DNA from: Candidatus Bathyarchaeota archaeon
GTDB lineage: Archaea > Thermoproteota > Bathyarchaeia > Bathyarchaeales > Bathyarchaeaceae
DNA: 19,055 bases
Direction: 5' to 3'
Assembly (NCBI GenBank): GCA_020356305.1
Contig: CP070636.1
Location: 404,422 to 423,476, forward strand
A model generated the notes under the pieces. It ran no database searches and was not told where the DNA came from. It saw only the letters and a program-made list of their open reading frames with translations. Below, piece after piece: positions 1 through 7,386 of the stretch. The position numbers and the translations under genes were made by a program. Numbering within the stretch: the stretch's first letter is position 1; every line of letters starts with the position of its first letter.

Positions 1-1
1 C

Positions 2-730
2 AAGATTGAAAGAGCCTTTCCACAAGCAAAGCTTTGTGCAGTCACTGTTGACGAGGGTATAAAGGGCTACCGGGACGAGGCCTTGAAGTTAGCTGTGAAA
101 AATTGTAGAACGCTAGGTGTGGAGCACGTTATAACCTCGTTTAAGGAGATGTACGGCTATGAGCTAGATGAACTTGTGAACATTATTCGAGAAAAGGGTG
201 AAAAGGAGTTGACGCCTTGCTCCTACTGCGGGGTGTTGAGGAGGCGTGCTCTGAACACTGCGGCACGAGAGGCGGGCGCGAACAGGCTTGCCACAGCCCA
301 TAATTTAGATGATGAAACTCAAACTATGATTTTGAACATCCTTCACGGTGATCCTATGAGAATAGCTCGAGTGAAGCCCGTCTTGACGGTGGTTCATCCA
401 AAGTTGATACAGCGCGTCAAGCCGTTCTGTGAGGTTCTTGAGAGAGAGATTGCCTTCTACGTATACCTGAAGGAAACCGAGTTTCAGGACATTCCGTGTC
501 CATATGCTAGAAGCGCACTGAGAAACGATATACGATCTATGCTTAACAGAATGGAAGAAAAACATGCAGGAACAAAATTCACCATCTTCAAGTCTATGGA
601 AAAAATCAGACCAGCGTTAGAAGCTGTGATGGAAGAGGCGAAATTACAGGACTGTAAGAAGTGCGGTGAACCTACTGTTGGGGAACTCTGCAGGCCTTGT
701 CAAATGTTAGAGAAGCTTTCTGTTTTGTAA
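2..730 (+). CDS. TtuA/Ncs6-family tRNA 2-thiolation protein (5' partial)
   Basis: The reading frame is open from the window edge, so the N-terminus with the PP-loop (SGGxDS-type) is missing; the first TTG at 83 is internal. Visible family marks are the DEGIKGYRD stretch near the left edge, TPCSYCGVLRRR (two cysteines), the ATAHNLDDETQT segment, a third cysteine in DIPCPYA, and a C-terminal zinc knuckle CKKCG...CRPC. In characterised TtuA proteins a CxxC pair plus a later cysteine hold a 4Fe-4S cluster, and all three positions appear to be kept. The family uses ATP to activate a tRNA uridine or ribothymidine (position 34 or 54) for sulfur transfer from a ubiquitin-like carrier. Archaea often have two paralogues, and I cannot tell which this is. 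Its TAA ends 3 nt from the 3' end of the convergent SRP RNA. Confidence 0.88.
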   Translation, partial: KIERAFPQAKLCAVTVDEGIKGYRDEALKLAVKNCRTLGVEHVITSFKEMYGYELDELVNIIREKGEKELTPCSYCGVLRRRALNTAAREAGANRLATAHNLDDETQTMILNILHGDPMRIARVKPVLTVVHPKLIQRVKPFCEVLEREIAFYVYLKETEFQDIPCPYARSALRNDIRSMLNRMEEKHAGTKFTIFKSMEKIRPALEAVMEEAKLQDCKKCGEPTVGELCRPCQMLEKLSVL

Positions 731-733
731 AGC

Positions 734-1061
734 GGCGGGTCACCGAGGCTGGACGTCCAGTTTTCGCCGAATCCTCTAACCTCTTTGCTCATACCCGCAC
801 TCCCCTGAGCGCTGAACGTTCAAGCTTAGGTTGCTCCCTCCCGGGCCTGGCCAGGTTCACCTGGTAAACGCGGTTAACGACTTCCCTACGAAAGCCGCTC
901 CACGACCGCCAGCCCCAAGGAACGGATACTCATGGTTAGAGAGCCAGAGGAACTTGACGATCTTTGACGCCTCACCTTGGCTCTCAGCCCGTCGTATAGA
1001 GGGTTTACGGTCAAAGCGTAAGCTTCTCAAGGGACCCCTAGCCCCCCGCCTAAGACCCGCC
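734..1061 (-). ncRNA. ffs: Archaeal signal recognition particle RNA (7S RNA)
   Basis: Read on the minus strand, 829-849 carries the SRP54-binding helix 8 signature: CAGG, then CCC-GGGA-GGG (a GNAR tetraloop, GGGA), then AGCAACC. The preceding CCAGGTGAACCTGGC segment also matches this domain. The 5' end GGCGGGTC (1061-1054) pairs perfectly with the 3' end GACCCGCC (741-734), giving the terminal helix 1 found in archaeal SRP RNAs. The 328-nt length is near the usual size of about 300 nt, and the region is clearly more GC-rich than its surroundings. A TATA box on the same strand lies at 1086-1093, about 25 nt upstream. The RNA scaffolds SRP19 and SRP54 for co-translational membrane targeting. 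Exact ends are inferred from the terminal helix. Open frames inside it are not genes. Confidence 0.93.
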
Positions 1062-1085
1062 AAGGAGATTTGACGCTTTCAAAGG

Positions 1086-1093
1086 TATAAAAG
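1086..1093 (-). promoter_or_regulatory. TATA box for SRP RNA
   Basis: On the minus strand this reads CTTTTATA, centred about 27 nt upstream of the inferred RNA 5' end at 1061. This is the normal archaeal TATA-to-start spacing. Confidence 0.65.
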
Positions 1094-1252
1094 TTTGTTG
1101 AGTGTGTGCACCAGAGTCGCTGGAAAAGGATGTTACAAGAGGGACCAGAGAACTCGTAACGAATTGACCAAAGATCTTGGGCGCGCGTTCATGGAAAACA
1201 TTAATTGCCGTGAAAACATTAAAAGTTGATCTTGAATCACGGAGGATTTTCA

Positions 1253-2320
1253 GTGACTCAAAGTTTCAGGATCGTAGAGGCGTCAGGGTCACATTACGAG
1301 ATGGGATTCAAACTTGGAGAGCGCTGCAAGGATTTAGCTGAAAGCATGATGGAAGACGTGAGATTAAGAGCCAAAGCCGCAGGTTTACCCTGGGACAGAG
1401 CGGTCTCCACCGCTCGTAAACATCTGCCATTCGCAGAGGAATTTGACCCTGCGTATGTTAAATGGATTCGTGGATACGCTGAGGGCTCAGGATTCAAGTT
1501 TGAGGATCTCTTCGCCTATTTTTGTCAAGAAGCAGGTGGAAGTTTGTGCACTGACATCGCCGTAGCCAACGAGGTGACCTCTGATGGGTCTGTGTTGTCT
1601 GCGCACACAGAGGATTGGTATCCAATCGATGAGAAGCATTTGGTCTTGGTTCGTGGCAAACCCGAAGGGGAACCAGCCTTCTTGGCGGCAACTTTGGGTG
1701 GATTGCAGATCGATTGCGGCTTGAATTCCGTGGGGATAAGCGTTACACAAAACTCTTTGGTTCAAAGTGACGTTAGAATCGGCGTTCCCCAAGAGTTTGT
1801 TGCTCACAAGATTCTCGCTTCCAAGACAATCGGCGACGCTATGCGTGCGGCGCTTCCAGAGAAAAGGGGTTCAAGCTACAATCACAACCTTTGCCATTCC
1901 AGCGGCGAGATCTACAGCCTAGAAGGCTCGGCCACCGATTTCTGCGCCCTGTACGCTCAAGAGGGCTACCTTGTTCACACGAACCATTACCTTTCTCAAA
2001 GAATGGCTAAATACGAAGCTGCCTTTCAGAAGGCAAACGAGAAGGCACCCGGAGCTGGTGCAGATACCATAATTCGCTACAATAGGGCTCTGAGACTGTT
2101 GAAGAGGGAGCGTGGAAAGGTTACTGTTGCTTCCCTAAAGAATATTCTCTCAGACCACGTCAATTATCCGAACTCCATTTGTCGACACATCGAACAGTCT
2201 GTTCCACCTCTGGAACGGTACAAAACCATCTTTTCCATAATAATCGATGTCACCTATCTTAAGGTCTTAATCTGCCACGGAAATCCATGCGTAGGGAAAT
2301 ACAGAGAATTCAAGCTCTAA
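1253..2320 (+). CDS. C45-family Ntn hydrolase (acyl-CoA:6-APA acyltransferase-like)
   Basis: The 355-aa protein matches peptidase family C45 / acyltransferase IAT over its full length. An N-terminal segment of about 98 residues precedes LCTDIA, with Cys99 as the likely N-terminal nucleophile exposed by autocatalytic cleavage. The Penicillium isopenicillin N acyltransferase cuts before Cys103, so the proregion length agrees. Other family marks are SAHTEDWYP after the nucleophile, YNHNLCHSSGEIYSLE, HTNHYL, and the C-terminal LSDHVNYPNSICRH and GNPCVGKY segments. The family cleaves or forms amide bonds; the substrate cannot be read from sequence, and penicillin chemistry is not implied. I chose GTG 1253 because GGAGG at 1241-1245 sits 7 nt upstream; an in-frame TTG at 1226 lies before that site. 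The next gene starts 32 nt downstream and may be co-transcribed. Confidence 0.87.
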   Translation: MTQSFRIVEASGSHYEMGFKLGERCKDLAESMMEDVRLRAKAAGLPWDRAVSTARKHLPFAEEFDPAYVKWIRGYAEGSGFKFEDLFAYFCQEAGGSLCTDIAVANEVTSDGSVLSAHTEDWYPIDEKHLVLVRGKPEGEPAFLAATLGGLQIDCGLNSVGISVTQNSLVQSDVRIGVPQEFVAHKILASKTIGDAMRAALPEKRGSSYNHNLCHSSGEIYSLEGSATDFCALYAQEGYLVHTNHYLSQRMAKYEAAFQKANEKAPGAGADTIIRYNRALRLLKRERGKVTVASLKNILSDHVNYPNSICRHIEQSVPPLERYKTIFSIIIDVTYLKVLICHGNPCVGKYREFKL

Positions 2321-2352
2321 TCCATAAGATTTGTTTGTGGAGGTAGTTTGTT

Positions 2353-2577
2353 ATGACTTGCTATTTTAGGCATATTCAACATGTCTTCAAGAAAGTAGGA
2401 ATAACGGTTACGAGTGAAAACAAACGAGAGATCGACCGAGTCATTCATGACGTTGTTGGTGTTAAGTACAAAGGTTGCTCATCTGCTTGGAGAGAAGTGA
2501 AGAAGAGAATTGAGGAAGATGAGGAAGGGTTCGTTTCTGAGTTGAAGAAAGCACTGCCTAAGCATTTACTTGACTAG
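2353..2577 (+). CDS. Conserved small protein, 74 aa, unknown function
   Basis: ATG is preceded by a strong Shine-Dalgarno GGAGGT (2339-2344, 8 nt spacing), so the gene is very probably real. The protein is charged and predicted helical, with no membrane segment or signal peptide. The middle holds VIHDVVGVKYKGCSSAW, and the end is rich in Glu and Lys. Two cysteines (C3 and the one in KGCSS) are too far apart for an obvious metal knuckle. I recognise the general look of a small archaeal conserved protein but can name no family. It follows the C45 hydrolase on the same strand by 32 nt, suggesting co-transcription, and converges on the DUF998 gene. Confidence 0.72.
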   Translation: MTCYFRHIQHVFKKVGITVTSENKREIDRVIHDVVGVKYKGCSSAWREVKKRIEEDEEGFVSELKKALPKHLLD

Positions 2578-2636
2578 TTTGGGAAAAACATGACATAGTG
2601 AACGATGGTTTACTAGTGAAGATTTTGTCTAAGAAT

Positions 2637-3215
2637 TCAGTTATGACTTGCCTCGTCTTTCAACATTTTAGAGCCTAAAACTATAAGCCATGCTGACGCT
2701 GAAAGTCCAGACAGAGTTTCGGGAATAGCGACTCCCTTGCCGAATGAAATAGTCCAAACAATCGCTGCAACTAGGGCGGCTGTGACCGTGAAAAGTCCTA
2801 ATTTCATCTTGAGCGTCCGCAAGAAAGCTGCGCCCAAAACAAGCATCGATATTGGAAATAGTGCAAAGAATGTCACCGAAGCGTAATAATGCAGGGCTTC
2901 AATGTTTTCTGGGAAAATGCCTATCGCAGTTAGCGCAAAAGCATCAAGCAAGAAGAGAAAACCTCCGATTCTGCTCAATAGGTTCGCTTTGACAAACGTA
3001 AAGAGTCCAGCCGCAAAAAGGATGGCAAGAACCCCGGTTATTATGAGACCAGTGTTAAACAGAACAGCAGTGACGCCTTTTTGGACGCCTAAATCGCTTA
3101 GGGCGTTTTCTGTCCAACTGAACTCAGGAGAATATGCTATGGCAAGTAGTATCAAGGTGAACCCGATGAAAGGCGCGATTATGCCGCTGACTCCAGATAT
3201 CTTAAGCCAATTCAT
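2637..3215 (-). CDS. DUF998-family integral membrane protein
   Basis: The 192-aa protein has about six hydrophobic helices (near residues 6-28, 50-75, 83-102, 108-130, 135-157 and 163-182). The segment FSWTENALSDLGVQKG after the first helix is the hallmark of DUF998, whose members carry an S-x-LSDLG motif near the first loop. The family has no settled biochemical role and is common in archaea and actinobacteria. The ATG is supported by a TATA box about 45 nt upstream (3254-3261), giving a leader of roughly 15-20 nt. The gene stands alone on its strand, with a 152-nt gap to the next minus-strand gene upstream. Confidence 0.85.
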   Translation of the reverse strand: MNWLKISGVSGIIAPFIGFTLILLAIAYSPEFSWTENALSDLGVQKGVTAVLFNTGLIITGVLAILFAAGLFTFVKANLLSRIGGFLFLLDAFALTAIGIFPENIEALHYYASVTFFALFPISMLVLGAAFLRTLKMKLGLFTVTAALVAAIVWTISFGKGVAIPETLSGLSASAWLIVLGSKMLKDEASHN

Positions 3216-3253
3216 AGCAAAACACTTGTTACTCTTAGAACACGCAAATAGGC

Positions 3254-3261
3254 TATAAAAT
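3254..3261 (-). promoter_or_regulatory. TATA box for the DUF998 gene
   Basis: The minus strand reads TTTTATAGCC around this site. A start about 25 nt downstream would leave a short leader before the ATG at 3215. Confidence 0.5.
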
Positions 3262-3367
3262 TGTTTTCAACAAAGGGTTTACCAGCTTCTTCAAGACGTT
3301 GTGTTAGATGCTAACAGAGGAAAGAATCGTAACGTGAAACAAAGCGATTAAGTGTTCTGTTCCAGAG

Positions 3368-4003
3368 CTAGTATTTCCAAAAAATAGTGTTGTCCGAATA
3401 AGAGGTGGGGTCCATTTCGTGTGTGGTTAATGTGTCCACATCGATGATGTATATAGAGTGTAGGCGGGCATTCTTTATTTCATCTAGGCTTACAGGCGGG
3501 TCCTTGTAGTAAAGGTCGCACAGGCGTTTGATCTCTTCTAGCTCTTCTGAGCTTCTAAATCTGGGAGCCTTGGTGAAAGACGAAGGGAGCTGCACGATGT
3601 AGTGGGGTGGTGTTCCAATGCCAAACTTGTCTGCGTAGTTGCTGTATCGCGCTATCTTGCTGGCGATTCTTGCTTTGCAGTAGGTCATTGGGTCTAGAGC
3701 GTGCTCGGGAGGAACGAAGCCTGTCTCAACCTCAACAATCAGTGTTCCATAGCCTTTCACGCCACACAAGTCGTAGGTTAAGCCTCCGTCTGCGAGACGT
3801 TCAACATCTAAGTCATAGCCCTTTGAAATTAGATGTTTAGCGCATACTAGTTCCATGACTGTGTGGTTGATCTTTACGACGTTTTGTTTGCGAAGTTGAA
3901 TTAGCCTATCCCTGAGGGTGCTCAACTTGTTCTCTGCGGCCTTGTCCACTCCATTGCTCAATTTCGCTAGCAATAGGTCTAGGTCTCTTTCAAACGCTCC
4001 CAT
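3368..4003 (-). CDS. Hypothetical protein with possible PD-(D/E)XK nuclease-like core
   Basis: This 211-aa soluble protein is not one I can place in a named family. It begins with a charged helical segment (residues 5-45). Then come Glu51 in a helix (HTVMELVCAKHLISKGYDL), a strand ending in TYDLCG with Asp78, and a following strand LIVEVETGF with Glu91 and Glu93. Helix-Glu, Asp, then ExE/ExK across adjacent strands is the layout of PD-(D/E)XK folds, but the usual lysine is replaced by glutamate, so catalysis is uncertain and the assignment is inference. The rest is mixed alpha/beta with a KIARYSNYADKFGIG segment. ATG 4003 has a GGGGAAG purine stretch upstream. No operon partner is visible. 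Confidence 0.7.
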   Translation of the reverse strand: MGAFERDLDLLLAKLSNGVDKAAENKLSTLRDRLIQLRKQNVVKINHTVMELVCAKHLISKGYDLDVERLADGGLTYDLCGVKGYGTLIVEVETGFVPPEHALDPMTYCKARIASKIARYSNYADKFGIGTPPHYIVQLPSSFTKAPRFRSSEELEEIKRLCDLYYKDPPVSLDEIKNARLHSIYIIDVDTLTTHEMDPTSYSDNTIFWKY

Positions 4004-4174
4004 GCTGAAAGCTTCCCCACTACTGTTTCAGAAACCAATATTTCAAACTTTGCGACGTATCGAGTTTTGTCGACAATTTTGTCTAGAATTCTGTTCAGAA
4101 ATCATGTACTCAGGCATATGCGCGCGCTTTTGGAAGACCAGCCGACTAAACGATGCTGACCTGGCCAGGCTTAG

Positions 4175-4186
4175 GAGCGCGCGCTC
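4175..4186. repeat. GC-alternating perfect palindrome
   Basis: GAGCGCGCGCTC is self-complementary over 12 nt and is preceded by another CGCGCGC run at 4121-4127. Similar GCGCGC cores recur in other intergenic gaps of the window. Confidence 0.6.
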
Positions 4187-4271
4187 AACTTGGGCTTTTC
4201 TATTTTGGACTAGAATCAGTCCTAACAACTTTCCACGCGTCAAAGAGGGATAATAATCGTTTTCCTTTGTT

Positions 4272-4285
4272 GCATGCATGCATGC
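4272..4285. repeat. ATGC-repeat palindrome
   Basis: GCATGCATGCATGC is a perfect 14-nt palindrome made of tandem GCAT units; a related imperfect GAATGCATGTATTC lies about 20 nt downstream. It may be an operator or a simple repeat; the sequence alone does not decide. Confidence 0.45.
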
Positions 4286-4388
4286 TAATGTTCTTTTTTA
4301 GATAGAATGCATGTATTCCTGATGTGTCTTGATCATGTCTCTTCTTAGCCATATATCGGTTTTCGCAATGTGTCATGGAAGATAGCAA

Positions 4389-4398
4389 TGTATATTAA
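4389..4398 (+). promoter_or_regulatory. TATA box for the 72-aa gene
   Basis: TGTATATTAA is centred about 31 nt before the GTG at 4425, so transcription should begin within a few bases of the start codon, a leaderless or nearly leaderless mRNA. Confidence 0.5.
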
Positions 4399-4424
4399 GA
4401 TACAAGATACTCTTTCCTTTTTAG

Positions 4425-4643
4425 GTGTCTCATTTGGCTGAACTATACGCGAGAGAGTTTAACGGCTACATAGAAGGCGCTAGAGAGTTCGATGATCTTG
4501 TAAGAAAAGTAAAGCATGTTGACACGCTCTTAACAATAATGGCAAGTGGAGGAGAAACGGCATCCGCTAGAGCGATCGCAAAGCTTCAGAGACAAAGGAT
4601 TCTCGCACTGGTAGAACTGGAAAATATCTTGCAAAAAATTTAG
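4425..4643 (+). CDS. Small helical protein, 72 aa, unknown function
   Basis: The frame begins GTG and encodes a short protein with evenly spaced hydrophobics typical of two or three helices (HLAELYAREFNGYIEG, FDDLVRKVKHVDTLLTIM, ARAIAKLQRQRILALVELENIL). There is no cysteine, signal peptide or membrane span. No Shine-Dalgarno is visible, but the TATA element at 4389-4398 fits a leaderless transcript starting at this GTG, which is the main support for the start. TTG 4434 is an alternative. The gene is isolated between two long non-coding stretches. I do not recognise the family; the amphipathic pattern suggests a helical bundle or a partner-binding protein, which is inference. Confidence 0.55.
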   Translation: MSHLAELYAREFNGYIEGAREFDDLVRKVKHVDTLLTIMASGGETASARAIAKLQRQRILALVELENILQKI

Positions 4644-5078
4644 ATTATTCGCCCGTTGGGCTTGCAGAGTTACCGTTCGTGCGCGCTTGACTCATAGGCG
4701 CGCGTGGAATTAAACGTGTATATTTACTCATCCGAATCCTAGAAAGCTAACAATTTTCACTGGTATTCAACATTGTTTTGATGGTTTTCGTCCGCACATT
4801 TTGCGTCTGTTGCTGACAATATTTCGTTAGGCTTTTTTCTTTCTCCAAGCCAAATGCCTACATCATCGAGATGTAACCTATATGAGCCTTGTCTGTAAGT
4901 TGCATTGATAAACTTGTTAGCTCAAAAGTTCTTAAACGGTTGGTTTCCCCTTAAGAATAGTGCCAAATATTAAATATTTCTTTGAAGTATCTCATTGTTC
5001 GCACAAATGGTGCTTTCGTGCCGAGTGTGGGGCACGTTAAATATACCCAAATTAAGAGAAGAAGGGAGAAAAAAGAAT
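4644..5078. other. 435-nt intergenic region upstream of the M28 peptidase
   Basis: I see no gene here. The region contains two GCGCGC cores (4681-4686 and 4698-4703) separated by 11 nt, which can pair as a short hairpin, then AT-rich DNA with several TATA-like strings (for example ATTAAATATT near 4970-4980 and TTAAATATA at 5038-5046). The last is placed to start transcription about 10 nt before the peptidase ATG. I searched by eye for C/D box RNAs and found no convincing box C and D pair. Confidence 0.45.
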
Positions 5079-7235
5079 ATGAAAAGCAAGACGCTTTTGA
5101 CACTAGCTATCGCACTAATTGTCTCTATGTCACTGATTGCATTTACCCCAATCTACGGCGCAAAGCCTCCCAAGACTTTTCTTACTGAAGAGGAGATAGC
5201 TTTCGCGGAAGCCGTCGGTGTTGGCGACTACGCTTATGAGGTAAACGAAATATACGCGCATGATTATGGCGAATTTGAATGGCCAGAGGACAGTGGGCTA
5301 GAGGCATGGCGGCCTGCAGGAAGCGATGCAGATCATGCCTATGCGGACTACCTTGAGGCAGAAATGACTGCGATTGGACTTGAAAATGTGACAAAGGAGC
5401 CTTTCCCGGTCCATGCTTACCATTACGGCGGAGCATCGGTTCAGGTTGTCTCGCCAGTTGCTGGAGACGTGTGGCTTGCTTGCGGATACTCTGGTCTGCC
5501 AGGAACAACCGTAAGCCCTGACGCTGATCCTGATGGAAGCATAACTGCAGATATTGTCTATGTTGGACTTGGAACCAAGTACGACTATGAGGGCAAGGAT
5601 GTCGAGGGCAAACTGGTGCTGGTCGACGTGAGTGAGGAGGACATGTATTGGCTGCAATATCCTCACTATGAGGCTGAATTGCACGGTGCAATCGGCATGG
5701 TAGTCACCTGGGTTGAATATGGATTGCTTGAAGGCTCAGTCGTTACCCATGATTCGGAATGCGTAAGGACGATACCGGCTGTTTGCATAAGCCACGAGAA
5801 CGCTGACTACCTGAAAAGCTTGATCGCCAGCGAGGATTCAGTGGAAGTCAAGATATGGTGTGATGCAGAAGTTGACCTTGAGGGAACATCATACAATGTC
5901 TATGGCTACATCCCTGGTACAACCTATCCCGACGAATTAATAGTATTTGGAGATCATTATGACAAGCATTGGTACGGAGCTTCTGACGATGGTTCAGGAG
6001 TTGCGCGCCTACTCGGGATGGCAAAAGCATTTGTAAATTCTGGCTATCAGCCGTCAAGAACGCTTGTCTTCTTTGCCAACGGTGCAGAAGAGTACGGCTG
6101 GTCCGATACAGAATTCGACTGGTGCATCGGTGCTTGGAACGCAATAAATGTGCAACATCCTGAATGGGCAGGCAAAACACTGGCATACTTCAACTGTGAA
6201 GGCGGCGGAACAATCGGCGCAACGAGCGTACGCGCTTCAGGAACTCCTGAAACACAGGACTTCCGTCTAGGATTGCTACCTCTCTTCGACGAGTGGTTTA
6301 TCAATAATGCCCCATGGTCTGGATACTACTATCCATCGTCTGAACGAACAAGCAGCTTTCCCTCAACTTGGAACGACCAATTCAGTTTCGGCAGTGCCGG
6401 CGTTCCGACTGTGTCTGTCGACAGCACGAGATCGAACTATGTAGGATATGATTACCACACACAAAAGGACGCAATGTACGGAATCTCTGCGGAGAGCCTT
6501 GCCATGAGCATCATAGCAAACGGTATTGCTGCTCTCGAATTGGACAGATCATTCCTCATACCATACAGCTTCGATAATCGGGCTGATGATATGAAGCAGT
6601 CTCTGGAAGAAGAGCTCTTAACTGAGGCCGGCATCAATTATCCAAAAATTATGAGTGAGATCAGTCGTTTCCAAAGAGTGGCCTCTGATGTTACAAAATT
6701 GATAAACTCTGCCAAGGATTCTGACAACGCTCAGTGTGCAAACGATCTGTTGCTTCAGACTGTCGATGTCCTTCTCTCTGAGCTTGCTTGGGTAGGTGGC
6801 TACATCCAGCCTTTCTATCCGCATCAGCATTATCAAGAAGATAGTTGGTACTTGAGAGAAGGCATATGGGCGCTTGAAGAAGGAAACATTGATGCTGCAC
6901 TCATGTGGCTATCATGGACCTTCAACATGTGGACCGGTAGATTAGTCAGCCGCGAGACTTACCAGGCCATGTACATAGACAGATGGAACCCTGAAAGAGA
7001 TGATCTGTTCTGGGGTACAGATCGTATCGCAAAAGTTCTAGACATATACGACGAGTATGAATTGCTTGTGCAAAAGAAAAACGCTGAAATCACAGACTAC
7101 TCTGACGAGATAGCTTCGCTCTGGGCGAAATACGACACTGTCGTGGACAACTTCAAAGCTTCCTTAGACGACATGATGGATACTCTGGCGAGCGCAGCTG
7201 ATCTGCTTAACCAGGTCAAAGCGCAGCTAAAGTAA
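5079..7235 (+). CDS. Secreted M28-family zinc aminopeptidase with PA domain
   Basis: The 718-aa protein starts with a Sec signal peptide (MKSKTLLTLAIALIVS onward, cleavage near residue 28). A PA-type insert follows (about 155-245, TADIVYVGLG to the ENADYLKSLI segment), then an M28 catalytic domain. Zinc and catalytic positions are visible: His293 (GDHYD), Asp303 (SDDGSG), Glu337/Glu338 (GAEEYG), Glu374 (NCEGGG, where many members have Asp) and His460 (YHTQKD). About 200 C-terminal residues are helical and Trp-rich, with no hydrophobic anchor at the end, so the enzyme is probably released or held by partners. It likely removes N-terminal amino acids from external peptides. ATG 5079 is chosen because the signal peptide begins there and a purine-rich GAAGGGAG lies just upstream; an in-frame TTG at 4995 would bury the signal. 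Confidence 0.9.
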   Translation: MKSKTLLTLAIALIVSMSLIAFTPIYGAKPPKTFLTEEEIAFAEAVGVGDYAYEVNEIYAHDYGEFEWPEDSGLEAWRPAGSDADHAYADYLEAEMTAIGLENVTKEPFPVHAYHYGGASVQVVSPVAGDVWLACGYSGLPGTTVSPDADPDGSITADIVYVGLGTKYDYEGKDVEGKLVLVDVSEEDMYWLQYPHYEAELHGAIGMVVTWVEYGLLEGSVVTHDSECVRTIPAVCISHENADYLKSLIASEDSVEVKIWCDAEVDLEGTSYNVYGYIPGTTYPDELIVFGDHYDKHWYGASDDGSGVARLLGMAKAFVNSGYQPSRTLVFFANGAEEYGWSDTEFDWCIGAWNAINVQHPEWAGKTLAYFNCEGGGTIGATSVRASGTPETQDFRLGLLPLFDEWFINNAPWSGYYYPSSERTSSFPSTWNDQFSFGSAGVPTVSVDSTRSNYVGYDYHTQKDAMYGISAESLAMSIIANGIAALELDRSFLIPYSFDNRADDMKQSLEEELLTEAGINYPKIMSEISRFQRVASDVTKLINSAKDSDNAQCANDLLLQTVDVLLSELAWVGGYIQPFYPHQHYQEDSWYLREGIWALEEGNIDAALMWLSWTFNMWTGRLVSRETYQAMYIDRWNPERDDLFWGTDRIAKVLDIYDEYELLVQKKNAEITDYSDEIASLWAKYDTVVDNFKASLDDMMDTLASAADLLNQVKAQLK

Positions 7236-7274
7236 CATTACAGAAGATCAAAGAAAACACCTTTCTCTCCCCAA

Positions 7275-7281
7275 TTTTTTT
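7275..7281 (+). terminator. Oligo-T terminator after the M28 gene
   Basis: A run of seven T follows CCCCAA, 40 nt after the stop codon. Archaeal RNA polymerase commonly stops at such T-runs. Confidence 0.4.
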
Positions 7282-7362
7282 CGCGCTAAACGATTTAGAG
7301 AATAAGCTTTTCTTGCGAGCAAAAGATTAAGATCCTGATACCCAAAGAACTTGTTAACTGAG

Positions 7363-7386
7363 ATGAGTAAGCTTTGTGTGACCTAG
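7363..7386 (+). other. Seven-codon upstream ORF abutting the radical SAM gene
   Basis: ATG at 7363 encodes MSKLCVT followed by TAG at 7384-7386; the next codon is the ATG of the radical SAM gene in the same frame. It could be a leader peptide, a chance frame, or an N-terminal extension if the amber codon were read through. Confidence 0.25.

Larger units (their letters stand above)
4004..4424. other. 421-nt intergenic region with palindromes, no supported gene
   Basis: I see no convincing gene. The region holds CGCGCGC at 4121-4127, the perfect palindrome GAGCGCGCGCTC at 4175-4186, an ATGC-repeat palindrome at 4272-4285, a T-run near 4294-4299, and a TATA box near 4389-4398 serving the next gene. 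Open frames here have unnatural composition and cross the palindromes. Segments starting near 4111 and ending near 4186 could fold through the GC-alternating arms, but no known RNA class fits. Confidence 0.5.

Noticed and set aside
831..1073. Open frames on both strands (831-1073 plus, 857-1063 minus)
   Set aside because: They lie inside the SRP RNA and owe their openness to its high GC content.
4043..4388. Minus-strand frames of 78 and 62 aa
   Set aside because: Composition is unlike real proteins, they cross the GC palindromes, and they have no ribosome-binding site.
4640..4980. Possible C/D box guide RNA on either strand
   Set aside because: Only single imperfect box C-like strings were found, with no matching box D at the right spacing.
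4995..5078. TTG start adding 28 residues to the M28 peptidase
   Set aside because: It would place a polar stretch before a clear signal peptide; the inner ATG has a purine-rich site.
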